DNA of 64,000 bases from Effrenium voratum (lineage: Eukaryota; Sar; Dinophyceae; Suessiales; Symbiodiniaceae): the NCBI GenBank assembly GCA_963377175.1, contig CAUJNA010002890.1, positions 495,510-559,509 on the forward strand, written 5' to 3'. Under the pieces are notes generated by a model, which ran no database searches, was not told where the DNA came from, and was given only the letters and a program-made list of their open reading frames with translations. Below, piece after piece: positions 50,101-59,888 of this stretch (position 1 is the first letter of the stretch; each line of letters starts with the position of its first letter). The position numbers and the translations under genes are program-made.

Positions 50101-52106
50101 TTGCAAGAATCATCGCACTTCCCGAGATCCGCCTCGTTTTTTTTAGTCGCTTTTTGCGTGTGACCATTTTAGTGGGGCAAACACAAAGTTTGCTTGCCTT
50201 CCCATTCTTTCCAGGGATCCTTCTTTTTAGGAAACCATCAAAACCCAAGGGAACACCTATTTCTAAAAGAGCAATGCTTGAAAAAATGGGAATCAAGTTG
50301 ATTAATTTCAAGAGGTGTGCTCTGAGATGCAAAAAACAACAGCCCAAAACAGGTCAACCTATAGATTACTTGTTTCGGCCCATCCACAGCTTCCTGCGAG
50401 CAGAGTCGCAATGAACTGGGCCACAGGCGCGGATATGCGCCCGGGTCATTCGATTCTTTACCATCGAGTTTATTTACCTGGGGCTTCAAAAGCAGCGTGT
50501 TTTTTTTTGTTGGTATGACATGTTTATTGGTTTTGGAGGCTCCTGGTAGTACTCACTTGCGACTCATTTGGCTGTGGGTCAAAAGTGGGTACTCTAATGG
50601 AACGCTGGTAAATGGAAAAATGGACCAAAACCTGCGGTTCCCTGGGTTTAATTTTGACCCATACCCATTTGGGAAGAACGTGGCATTTGGTGTGCCGGGC
50701 ACGAATCGTCCAATAACTGGCAAACCCAGGGGATGGTCATGTTGAGGTTTGTCAGGGTGTTTGATTTGACCCCAAGGGGTGTTGGATGTTCAACCAACTC
50801 GGAAAGTAGGTTGCACCAACCCCAGTTACCCGAGTTGTAGCCTTTGGAACATGGTTAGGACCCCTTACTAAGTTGGTTGAGCATTCCCTTAGCTTTTTAG
50901 CCTTTTAGTGTTTAGTGGTAGTTTCCATTTAACCCAACAAAAGTTAAACTTTTAGTGGGGGATCTGAAAACGGGCAGCCCAGGTAGGTCTGTCATCGTCA
51001 GACGCGTGGCACGCAGGTATCACGTCGCCTGCATTGACCGCTGGCTGAGCCACAGCCAAGCACCCAGCGAAGCCGGCGTTGAGCCATGGATGTGGAGGCT
51101 TGTGCTTATGATATTTGCTTTGGTGCATTTTGCCAAGGGATGTTAGGACTTTAACTTTTTGCATCTTTTTGCCAACCAATGGGTTTTCCATTAATGTGCC
51201 TATGATATGTGGGATCCATGGAACTTCCATTTGCCGAAGTGAATATGTTGATTTTCCCTTGATGGAATTAAAAGGATTTTTTCCGCAACTTTTTTTTTCT
51301 TTCTTTTTTTTAAAAGGGGTCTTAACCAAAGGGAAGGGAATGACGATTCCCTGTAAATACCAATTTTTCCCCGTGGTTTCTTGTGCAGGAGTTCGTCCAT
51401 CCACAGTAGGAAATTTGTTGTCTACTTGGGTTTGGCCGAGTTATATAGTAAGTTGTGATCGCAACCTGAGTTACAACCCGCTTGTAAGTCCCCCGTTCAG
51501 TGGAGTTAACCTTCCTGGATCTGCCTTTGACCCTTAATTATGGCCCAAAGGACCTCTTATTTCTGCCTTTGTACCCCTTTTGTATGGCTCAAAGACAGAA
51601 AAACAATTATCATTTTTTTGGGGGTCCAAGTTGTTATTAGTGTTGTTTTCCAGAGGTGGCTAACCGCCTACTAGCTTGGCGACTCGAAGATCCAAGTAGC
51701 AAGCTGCGGACGCCCTGATGGTGTTTCGAGGCAAGCCAAAACCTGCGGTTTCGGGGTCCTCAAGTTTCTCAGTGGTGGTGGAGGTCCCCCAGCTAGGCGC
51801 CAACTTTTACCGTTGTTTTTTTTGGGGAGGGTTCCCCTACCAGAATAGACTACAGAAAAAAGGGTACCCGTATTCTAACCTGGCTAATTACTGGAGGACC
51901 TAGGCAATGCTGGAGAAGGACAAAACACGGTTGGGCCTGTCGTTGTTCAAGAGTGCCTCTCTGTATTTTCATGAAACCTACAGGGGAACCATCAATTGGA
52001 GGATCCCCTAAAATGCAAACCCATTTGGGTTCCCTCAGGGCACTTTTTGGGTTGCCCAGCCAGTCGCTCAGGTCAGACGTGTCCTGTCTGCAAGCACAGC
52101 ATCTGA
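47104..52106 (+). CDS. RING-H2 E3 ubiquitin-ligase-like gene, C-terminal part (9 exons)
   Basis: Exons 47104-47304 (contains AEELFDLVRQAKFCSECRWL), 47704-47848 (LENLSIYRSFGSDGSPSESR, GC donor), 48174-48231 (SGPAFPGWQGVGAENSLQ), 48422-48464 (MQRFRQTLPGYGAL), 48725-48811 (VAGHTAVISFTPQGSDEETN), 49356-49411, 49489-49608, 51018-51060 (GC donor) and 52077-52106. Every join agrees in phase. The last three encode a complete RING-H2 domain ending at a stop. RING-H2 proteins bind two zinc ions and pass ubiquitin from an E2 enzyme to a substrate. The N-terminal extent is unknown; upstream UIM-like and acidic exons may belong to the same gene. Confidence 0.7.
48846..48988 (+). mobile_element. Family V repeat, second copy
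   Basis: GATTCTACGACTTGGTTTGATGGGGATAGTACTCT...GATTCCTCAAATCCGCGAATGGGGGTTGATCC, about 140 bp, matching 46648-46780 with small changes. It lies in the intron between 48811 and 49356. Confidence 0.7.
49356..49411 (+). CDS. Exon upstream of the RING domain
   Basis: Reads VDQTHCHNMFQTLPTSLP, acceptor CTACTTGACAG, donor CCAAG|GTTTGC. An LP-x-x-x-x-LP stretch just before the RING is common in RING-H2 proteins. The following intron, 49412-49488, is only 77 bp and contains GCGTACTAACGAC, a branch-site-like motif. Confidence 0.62.
49489..49608 (+). CDS. RING-H2 exon 1: first zinc ligands
   Basis: Acceptor GGTTGTCTTAG. Ends with EQCTICCENFSQGERLRLLP then CLH, giving C-x2-C-x14-C-x-H. Donor CACAG|GTGGGG splits the next Arg codon. 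Confidence 0.8.
49609..51017. other. Intron inside the RING-H2 gene
   Basis: Contains a family E element (49955-50083), a partial family G (50198-50295), a family C variant (50570-50665), a family I-like element (50790-50890) and a family F element (50876-50982). A GC-rich stretch at 49612-49880 is open in two frames but would break the RING domain if retained. Confidence 0.55.
49955..50083 (+). mobile_element. Family E element
   Basis: GTGGATGGACGAAATCCATTTCGCACCACC at the left; AAAGTGGTGCAGGATTTCGTCCATCCACAG at the right, an almost perfect TIR of about 29 bp. Confidence 0.82.
51018..51060 (+). CDS. RING-H2 exon 2: H-x2-H-x2-C and E2-contact tryptophan
   Basis: Acceptor GGCACGCAG. Reads YHVACIDRWLSHSQ, supplying the second His, the next Cys and the conserved Trp that usually contacts the E2 enzyme. 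The only donor giving the right phase is CAA|GCACCC, a GC donor. Confidence 0.78.
51424..51696 (+). mobile_element. Family D element with a nested family O element
   Basis: D left CTACTTGGGTTTGGCCGAGTTATATAGTAAG and D right GCCTACTAGCTTGGCGACTCGAAGATCCAAG enclose a family O unit of about 51515-51640 (CTGGATCTGCCTTTGACCC...TTTTTGGGGGTCCAAG). Confidence 0.65.
51784..51903 (+). mobile_element. Family A element
   Basis: GTCCCCCAGCTAGGCGCC at the left, TTACTGGAGGACCTAG at the right. Confidence 0.78.
52077..52106 (+). CDS. RING-H2 exon 3: last zinc ligands and stop
   Basis: Acceptor CTCAGGTCAG. Reads TCPVCKHSI then TGA. With exon 2 this gives C-x10-C-x2-C, the exact RING-H2 spacing. Another frame over the same bases is open and may belong to the downstream gene. 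Confidence 0.75.
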   Translation, partial: TCPVCKHSI

Positions 52107-52189
52107 GGAAAAAAGCTTGCGCATCTTGCGCTGCAGACCTCAATGACTCAAGGGCCCGATTTCGGGGCCCTGCGAAGCCTTTTGCTCAG
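52107..52189 (+). CDS. Possible first exon of a downstream gene
   Basis: An ATG at 52142-52144 follows the acceptor-like CTTGCGCTGCAG (52137) and reads MTQGPDFGALRSLLL to CAG|GTTTGT. A second frame (ADLNDSRARFRGPAKPFAQ) fits phase 0 with exon 52658-52772. Either way coding seems to resume within about 40 bases of the RING stop. Confidence 0.38.
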
Positions 52190-52657
52190 GTTTGTTGGTT
52201 GGGGTTGTAGACTGCCCAGTGGATCCCAGGCGTTTCGCCCATAGTAGGCCACCGGCTATTGTCCTTTTGGTTTTTACTTGTTTGTTTGTTGGGCTAGTTG
52301 TAGGCTGGGTGGATCCCAGGCGTTTCGCCCATATAGTAGGTAACCCTTCGCTATGTTCCTTTTGGCTTTTAAAGCGCGGCTTCCTTGGTTGCCTACTGAA
52401 CACTGGGCTAAATATGAACCAGACTCAGAAAAGAAAAGGCATTTTCTGTGTACCCCACCGGGCCGAGTTCTTGGTTTACTCACGAACCTACAGGGCCCCT
52501 GTCTCCAGAGACCAGGGTCACTGGGCAACTGGGTATTTATGGCATGACAATGGGGCAAATTAGAGCAGGTGGGTCCCACCCCCCCAACCAATTTGCTTAT
52601 CCAAGGAAGGGTTCCCTTTTTCTACCGAGGTCTCACTGGGTAACCGGGCTTCTGCAG

Positions 52658-53104
52658 CATGGATGGCCACCTGCTGCGACCGACTTCCAGCAATCTGCGC
52701 TCGTACACAGCCTCTCTCGGCTGAAAGAGACACCTGCAGAAACATGGCCAAGCCATGACATGAAAGCTTTAGGTCAGCCTGCTGGCTACCCTGAATGGAA
52801 TTAACTACTTGGTGCTTGCAGTTGCAAACGAGCAGTACTTCCAGGTTTTGCATTGGCAAATCGAGAAATTCCAAGATGCCCAGACAAAGAAAGATATGCT
52901 GTCTCTTCAGAAGCAGGAAACAAGCACAGACACCACCCACCACCCACAGCAAAAACATCAGTACGGCATTATACCGCGCAACAACAGATTCCAGCGGAAT
53001 TCCTCTGCATTTGCAAACAGGCAGTCGGGGGATTCGGAACCTTCTCCAATCTTCCTCTGGGCTCCCTCAACTTTCTTTTTGTACTTAGGGGCACTTGCAA
53101 GCAC
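52658..53104 (+). CDS. Two exons, Gln/His-rich helical protein
   Basis: 52658-52772 (HGWPPAATDFQQSALVHSLS, then RLKETPAETWPSHDMKAL) starts at the right end of a family K element. 52822-53104 (ANEQYFQVLHWQIEKFQDAQ, TKKDMLSLQKQETSTDTTHH, then PQQKHQYGIIPRNNRFQRNS) is one of the longest exons. Phase 1 join agrees (G + TT). Probably a helix followed by a polar disordered stretch. No family recognised. Confidence 0.62.
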
Positions 53105-53187
53105 GTGATAGCTTAGGTCACTGACAACTCACCAACTTGGCCGAACATCCCCAACAAAGTGGAAATCCATCCCATTGCACCCCGCAG

Positions 53188-53613
53188 ATTGTTGCTTGAA
53201 AGAAACCCACATAGAAGTTGCAGTCTCCATCTTGACGCGAGAGGCCAGCGCCCACAAAAACGCAGCAGCCGCGCATGTTGACAGCATTCAAGCAACTCCA
53301 AACCAACTTGCATCTCCCGCGTTCCTTTTTTTGGGCTTCCGCCTTCTCCAACTCCGATATCCCCACGGATTTGTGTCTCGCCCCGGCAACCGCGCAGCCG
53401 CACGACCCGGACGCAACCCGCCGAGCCGCCGCCGAGCTGCCGCGAGCGCCGCGATGTTCCGCGCGCCGGGGCTGAACTCCGTGCTGAACGCCGCCAGCGC
53501 GGCGCGGCAGATCTTGGCGCGGCGCAACGCCTTCGAAGAGGCGGTGACGCAGAGCCACCGAGGCGAAAGGGGGTTCGGAGAGTCGCGGAGCGGTTCGGGT
53601 GCGCGGTTCGGGT
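53188..53613 (+). CDS. Large GC-rich exon region, helical N-terminal-like segment
   Basis: A single frame is open from the acceptor CACCCCGCAG to about 53613: CCLKETHIEVAVSILTREAS, then an Arg/Pro/Ala stretch, then MFRAPGLNSVLNAASAARQI and LARRNAFEEAVTQSHRG. Third positions after 53450 are nearly all G or C, which supports this frame. The Met at 53454 could even be a start codon. The region may be two exons (donor CAT|GTTGAC, acceptor CCGCGCAG at 53395). Confidence 0.5.
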
Positions 53614-53688
53614 GCGGTTGCCGGGGAACTTTATATTTGCTGAAATGAATATGTTTATCCCTACTGGAATTTATCGAGCCACCCCTAG

Positions 53689-53813
53689 GTTCGCCAGCTA
53701 GGTGCCAACTTTTACCGGTTTCGTTTTTGGTTGGGAGGGTTCCCCTACTAAAATAGACGTCCTGAAAAAAGTGGGTACCAAATTATTGTATAATCTCTAC
53801 TGGAGGATCTGGG
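53689..53813 (+). mobile_element. Family A element
   Basis: CTAG|GTTCGCCAGCTAGG at the left, CTCTACTGGAGGATCTGG at the right (worn). Confidence 0.72.
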
Positions 53814-54449
53814 ATAGCTGGGTAAGGAGTTGGCATGGTTTTTGGGAAGGCCATTTTAAAGCCAACCAACTTAGTAGGTTATAACCATGGCTACAGGGTT
53901 CTGGGAGGTTCTGGGAAAGCCATGTTAAGGCCAACTCGAATGTTCAAGCAACTTAGGAGGTTATCACCACCATGGCTATTTAAGGATTGACATCATCTAA
54001 ATTGGGTTAGTCATTCTTTTAGCGGATCTTGAACCCCAGGATAAGTAGGTTATGACCATGGCTATAGGGGGACCAACCCCGATTACCCTAGTTGTAACCA
54101 CGGTTCTACCCCACTTGCCTCACGTTGGTTGAACATCCGAGTAAGCTCACTTAGCCCAAGGATGTGAACATACAGTCCAAGTTGGCAACAAATATCCCAG
54201 TAGGGTTTAAACCACCACCCCAATAAGGGTAATTAAAGGGTACCTAGTAAGTGGTTAGTGAGCTTGGTTATATCCCAATTGGGATATTTATAACCACGGC
54301 TGTTGTGGGTTAGAGCCATGGTTATTGCTGACTTACCGGACGTACCGAATCGATCGCCATTTTTTAAGTACCCCCGTAGCCAAATCAAACGCCAGGTGCC
54401 AAGTTGGGGGTGTCTCAGAATTGGAGAACCCCCGGCAAGCATGGTATTC

Positions 54450-55205
54450 CTTTTTAATTTCCCTTTAAACCACCAAAACGACCGGGTGCCAACTCCAAAA
54501 AACAAAAACATCCAGCCACCCCTAGGTTCCCCACTAGTGCCCTTTCTCACCCCTTTTTTGGTTGGGAGGGTTCCCCTACTAAAATAGACGTCCAGAAAAA
54601 AGTTGGTACCAACTTGCTCAAACCAACCTCTACTGGAGGACCTAGGTACGATTGCGCAGCTTGAAACCACCTGAAAAAGGGGGTATACCTTTCCCTTTAA
54701 ACCACCAAAAAGTCGGGGTACCAACTCAAAAAAACAAAAAGCAAAATCGAGCCACCCCTAGGTTTTTCAGTAGTGCCCTTTCTCTCACCCTTGTTTGGTT
54801 GGGAGGGTTCCCCTACTAAAATAGACGTCCAGAAAAAAGTTGGTACCAACTTGCTCTAACCAACCTCTACTGGAGGACCCAGGTACGATTGCGCCTAGGT
54901 TTCAGCTTAAAACCACCTGAAAAAGGGGGTGTACCTTCTAAACCGGGGTACCAACTCAAAAAAACATCAAAATCGAGCCACCCCTAGGTCCCCCAGTAGT
55001 GCCCTTTCTCACCCTTTTTTGGTTGGGAGGGTTCCCCTACTAAAATAGACGTCCAGAAAAAAGTTGGTGCCAACTTGCTCTAACCAAGGAGGACCTAGGT
55101 ACGATTGCGCCTATGTTTCAGCTTGAAACCACCTGAAAAAGGGGGTGTACCTTTCCCTTTAAACCACCAACAAGACGGGGTACCAACTCAAAAAAGGAAA
55201 AATCG
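54450..55205 (+). repeat. Tandem array of family A plus spacer
   Basis: Three successive family A elements (54526-54645, 54762-54882, 54988-55098) separated by the same spacer (AACCACCTGAAAAAGGGGGT...GGGGTACCAACTCAAAAAA...CGAGCCACCCCTAG) in units of about 215-240 bp. Such arrays arise by unequal exchange or replication slippage after one insertion. Confidence 0.85.
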
Positions 55206-55238
55206 AGACATTCATTTGCCCAGATCGCCCACGCTGAG

Positions 55239-57723
55239 GCGCCCTGGCGCTGAGGGACTTGTCCTCCCCTTGGCTCTGGCTGCTGGCCTGCCGCCGAGCG
55301 CAGAAGCGCCTGAAGCAGGCGGCCTCGGACACTCGGAGCAGCCAGCCCGTGTTCGGCGGCCTTGCGGTTGGTTCCCTTTCAGACCAACTCAGCGGATTTC
55401 AGCCTGGAGTCTGAATGACCCTTAAACAATGGGTGGTCATTACTTAAAAAAGTGGGGTCATTGACCCATTTTTAGGGGGTCAGAAGGAGACTCCAGGAGG
55501 CAAGCCATAGTAGAGTACTATAGTAGGTTACCCTTGACCATTTCCCAGTTTTTTGTTTTGTTTTTTACCCGCTGTATAGTAGGCAGGTAAATGGAATCAC
55601 TGGGAAAAGTAAGAAGTCTCCTGAAAAAGCAACCCCTCGAAGAAAAGGGAAACACTGCAAACACAACAACATCATATGTCCGGTACTGATAGAACCTCTT
55701 CAATGCCAGGGGGAAATACACACTTTTCTTACTTGGCTGTTCCTTCTTGTGGGCCTGATTTAAGGGAAGTTGAAGGGAAAACACACAATTCTTGGGGTTT
55801 CCTATGTTGAGTCACACCCATTTAAGGATCATACCCCGACCCTCACTTGGATGTTCGGCCAAGATGGTAGGCGGTCAGGCACCTGGGTTGCAACCCAGAA
55901 ACAACTCCTATTTGCGTAAGAATATGATTTATTTTTCCTTGTTGGTTTTGAACTCCACTTAGTGGGCGTATAACCGGGTGAATATCTGGGTAACTCCCAG
56001 CTCGCCCAAGTACCCTCAAAAGGCACCCATTGTCTAGGTTTGATAGGTCGGGTTCCATGATTTTGGGTCTGATTGTTGTTTGAGGCTACCCTTGGTTTAA
56101 ACGGGCACCAACGGGAAAGTCACCATTTTGGGGGAACCGCATACTTTGAGACAGGCCCTGATGTTCTTCCGTTGCCTCATTGGTTTGCGCATTTGTTGCC
56201 TTCACCTCGATCTGTTGTTGTTATGGTTTGTTGATCTCTTTGGTTGATGATTTGGTTTGCTGTTCCCCTTGTTGCTAAATCAGGTTTTTCGGCGTTCTTT
56301 GTTTTTGTTTCTTATCTTTTGTTCGTTGGATGCTTGTGGTTTTCACTTGTGTTTTTCTTATTTTGTTTTTTCCAGTGCGGTGTTTTCCCCAGTTCTGCTT
56401 GTTTGTATAGTTTTTTGTCTGGTGGGTTTCCCTTTGAGTCCAACACATGTTGTTCGCTGTTTGCTCATGGCTTTTGCTTTTGTCAAGTGTTCGCTGTTCT
56501 TGCTCGTTTGATTCATTATCCTGTTTTGCATGTTCTTGTGTTCTCTTTGTTTTGCCTTCATGGTTCCTCTTGCTTTTCCAGTCATTGTGTTTGCTGGTCT
56601 TATTCATGGGCTTTCTACTAAGAAAACGACGCGTTGTTCTAGCTCCCGATTCTCTTCAGAGATCCTTCTCTTCAAATCATGGGCGAAACTCTGGGAAAAT
56701 AGTTCTAAAGAGAAGGATGGGTGGTTGGAGAATGGAATCGGAATCTAACATAGAATCATATAAAGAGAACCCCCCCAGCCCCCCGACCCCCACAAAAAAG
56801 AGAAGAACAGACTTAGATGTGTGTCTTTTTCTTGGATCCGCCGGTCTGAGGACAAGAACTCCAAGGACCTGCAACAGGCATGCTTTGCGCTTTGCGCTTT
56901 CGCCCGGTTTCCCGTTTCGCGGCGTTTGTCCGGAAGCGTTTCGGTGCGCGCGCGGAGGCTGGGGTGTATAATTGTTGTTTTTTGTTTTTCTCTTTCTTTC
57001 TTTTTCTGGGGGGCGAAGGAATCAGAGGGTGTGTTGTGTTGTGCCGGGGGAGGTAGCCTTGAAAGAGGGTAAGGGTACCCTTACAAGCAGTAAGGAATTT
57101 GTTGTTTCCGGCTAGCTGTCCCCCCATTGCTGGAAAGGCAACCCTTGACTGAGAAAGGAGTTAGTATTCATTCAGTTGCCTGGACACTCAAACTACCCTG
57201 AACTCTGGGACATCACTTGTAATTGTGGAGCAGCCTCCACATTTCGGGCATTGGAATTCACTTAAAGGGGCAGGGTACGTAGTAAGCAGATAGTAAGCCT
57301 GGTGATAACTGAAGGGATAGTTGTAACCATGGTTTTTGTGGGATATCGCATGGTTATTACCCACTTACCTGACGTCATAGGTGTCCTTTTTGGTTGGTTT
57401 AAAGCTAGAGGGCCCTGGTTTTACCTGATGGTCCCATCATTTGCCAGGGCCATCTATAGCCATGCTTCCATAGCAAGTGGATGTGGGAGGGTTCCCCTAC
57501 TAAACTAGACTACAGAAAAAGTTGGTTCTTCTAACCTCTCTACTGGAGGACCTAGTCATGGTTATTCCCCACGTACGAAGCGCGCGGCGCATCTAGGCGC
57601 CAAAAGGACACCTAGGCCCGACGTGCCCTGCCTCGATCGCCCCACTCGAGACGCCAGGCGCTGGAGAGGTGGAGCGAGCTCCTGCGATTCAACCAGGCGC
57701 TCGCTCACCGACACCCGAGCTGA
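55239..57723 (+). CDS. Chain of three exons to a stop codon, unknown protein
   Basis: 55239-55366 (ALALRDLSSPWLWLLACRRA, then QKRLKQAASDTRSSQPVFGG), 56851-56963 (DKNSKDLQQACFALCAFARF, then PVSRRLSGSVSVRARRLG) and 57651-57723 (RQALERWSELLRFNQALAHR, then HPS and TGA). Phases 0 and 2 agree and third positions are GC-rich. The last exon is also open in two other frames. Likely the C-terminus of the gene that begins after the RING gene. No named family recognised. Confidence 0.55.
55403..55498 (+). mobile_element. Family B element
   Basis: CCTGGAGTCTGAATGACCC at the left, GGGTCAGAAGGAGACTCCAGG at the right. Confidence 0.75.
55844..56012 (+). mobile_element. Family D element with a family J fragment inside
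   Basis: CACTTGGATGTTCGGCCAAGATGG at the left, CTCGCCCAAGTACC at the right; TTTGCGTAAGAATATGATTTATTTTTCC (55910-55940) is a family J left half. Confidence 0.5.
57486..57555 (+). mobile_element. 5'-truncated family A element
   Basis: Starts within the core (GGGAGGGTTCCCCTACTAAAC) and ends CTCTACTGGAGGACCTAG; the left third is missing. Confidence 0.72.
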
Positions 57724-58566
57724 GAACAATGGCAACTTTGGTTTGCTTCGTGGCAAGCCCAGCCATCCGCTTCAACTTAGCCTTTGAGCCTTTTAGATCT
57801 TTTCAGTGTTTAGTGGTAGGTTCCGAATTTAACCCAAAAAAAGTTAAAACAACTCCCTTGAACGCCAGCAGGAAGAGGGGTGCCCCCACCAAAAGTTCGA
57901 GAGACCCACCCACACCATGGGAGGTACATGGGAGGTGCAGGCAACCCAGCGATCTCAGCTTCCAGTAACTTAAGCAACCAGCTATGATACTTTTGGATTG
58001 ATATCGTAATCAAAACCGATCGGTATAAAAATGGTGAACCCAGAACCATGCTTCAAGAATTATGCAGGCGGAATTCCGCAGCTATTTATGGCTGGGATTG
58101 TCCCTTACTACCCTCCAATTACCCGGGTTTTGATGTGGCTCAGGTGGTTCCCTTGGTAATCTGCTATATAGCTAAGTGGAATCACTGTGTGAGGTACATG
58201 GTGATCTGAGCCCGTTGAAGGGGTCCTAGCAAACGAGTTCCATCCACGTGCACCAAAGAGATATTACAGTATGTGTGTAGCATCCAAAGGAATCCATTCG
58301 TTAGAACATCTTTAGTGTCATCCAACTTTGTTTGGAGGGGGGTTGCCTGAAAAAAAAATGGACGCCTACCGCAAAGAGTCCTTGGAGTTTTCCTTGATCA
58401 ATTGTTTGGTTTCCCTTATTACCCAGACCTCCAGTGGCGCTCTTTTGCGCTTTTTGTTTGTAGGGGGGGGACCCCTTTCAGATCAACTACCAATCAATTT
58501 GAACCACATCTGCCAAGCAAAAAAGACACCGCAAAGCACACATCAGCTTCAAATGGGGTAGGCAAG

Positions 58567-58747
58567 CCTTCTAACCGGCGACTACATTCAAGCGGGGATC
58601 CCATTCAACACTGGGAATCCCATTGAAGCGTTTGTGATTGGCTCCCTAAGGACTCTTCCGAGGGTTCTCGGTTTCAACAAGATGGCACCCAGATTGCAAA
58701 TTGAGAGCTCCGGCATGTCCCTTCGGGGCCCCTTTAACAATGACTAG
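58567..58747 (+). CDS. Two phase-matched exons, unknown protein
   Basis: 58567-58629 (LLTGDYIQAGIPFNTGNPIE, donor GC|GTTTGT) and 58682-58747 (WHPDCKLRAPACPFGAPLTM, donor CTAG|GCACCC at a decayed family A left end). Phase 2 join agrees. Frame 0 of the second (MAPRLQIESSGMSLRG) is also open. No family recognised. Confidence 0.5.
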
Positions 58748-58882
58748 GCACCCAGTGCCCTTTCTCACCATTTTTTTTTTTGGGGGGGAGGGTTCCCCTA
58801 CTAAAGCAGACAGAACATAAAGAAAGAAAAATCGGGTACCAACTTATAAATTCTAACAAACCTCAAAAAAATGGAGGACCAT
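58748..58882 (+). mobile_element. Decayed family A element
   Basis: CTAG|GCACCCAGTGCCC replaces GTCCCCCAGTAGTGCCC, and GGAGGACCATG replaces GGAGGACCTAG, so the donor would be GC and the right acceptor is gone. The core has extra bases. Confidence 0.7.
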
Positions 58883-59888
58883 GCGGATGAGATCATTCTA
58901 TCCAGTCTCTGATCCCACCTTTCAGGCCCCAGTCAAAAGTCTGCGTGACTTGGCCTTTGACGTTGGAATTTGGGTATGGCTCAAAAAAAATCAAAAGCTG
59001 GGGCAAACCGCGTTTTTTTTTTGACGTTGGTTCCATTTAGTTCAAGGTGCTATTTTGGAATTCTACCTTTTTTTGAGCCGCGGCCATTTGTTCAGTTGAA
59101 AATACCCTATGAGTGGCCGCAATCCAGTTGAGATGAGAGCAAAACCCGATGGGATAAAAGCCGCCAACTGGTGCCAAGCGGATTTTGTCCATCCGAAGAG
59201 GCATGGTACTTAAATAAGCGGCTACCAATCATGCTTATCTAACCCACAACAGCCATGGTTATAATTACAAGTCTCCGTTCACTGGTTGATCTCACCACTT
59301 ACCACTTGAACCATGGTTAAAAATCACTTAACTTGCGCCATAAGTAGCCTCCGTTCAGTGGGTCACCTCACCTACTCACACCACTCAATGTTGACCCAGG
59401 ATTAATAAACCTGTCCCACTATTAGGGGGGTGAAAACATCTCCAAAAGTGAATCCCCACTAAAAGGATTTGGACACCCCCCGATCAAAATCAAACAGGGG
59501 TTTGCTTAATCCGGGGTAAACATTAGCAGTCGATAGCTCTTTGATCCGACCTTTCTTTGAACCTGGAGGGATCACCCTCCCGCCAACATGGAAGTGCACA
59601 ACCCACAACAATTTATCATTGATGGGTTAGCATGTTGACTCTTACTAATGAATCCCCCCCTATTAATCAATCCATGGGGAGATCGCCTCTATTCTCTATC
59701 TCACTTCCTGAGTTCATGAACTTTATACACTTTTTGGGAAGACCATTTTAGTAGTAAACAAAAAGTTTGGACTTTTTTGGGGCCATCCACTCAGCTGGTG
59801 AGCTATTAATCGATTAATCAGTCCCCCCTCCATGGGTTAACATTCCCCGAGGCACTCGCCTGGATCGATCGCCTTGGCCTTATGGCAG
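58883..59888. other. Intron-like stretch, no exon seen
   Basis: Holds a TIR element related to family C (TATGGCTCAAAAAAAATC...TTTTTTTGAGCCGCGG, 58976-59085), H/I-type ACCATGG palindromic text at 59200-59380 and a TCACTTCCTGAGTTC...TTTTTGGGAAGACC unit at 59700-59790 that recurs near 28490 and 38470. Confidence 0.4.

Noticed and set aside
52077..52189. Frame VSCLQAQHLRKKACASC over the RING end
   Set aside because: It would lose the C-x10-C-x2-C spacing that the phase-0 frame gives exactly; it is noted as a possible part of the downstream gene.
56244..56621. A 125-codon + strand frame rich in F, C, S and L
   Set aside because: Composition is T/G-rich low complexity, similar to 17461-17643 and 37894-38177; no splice context or domain supports a membrane protein.
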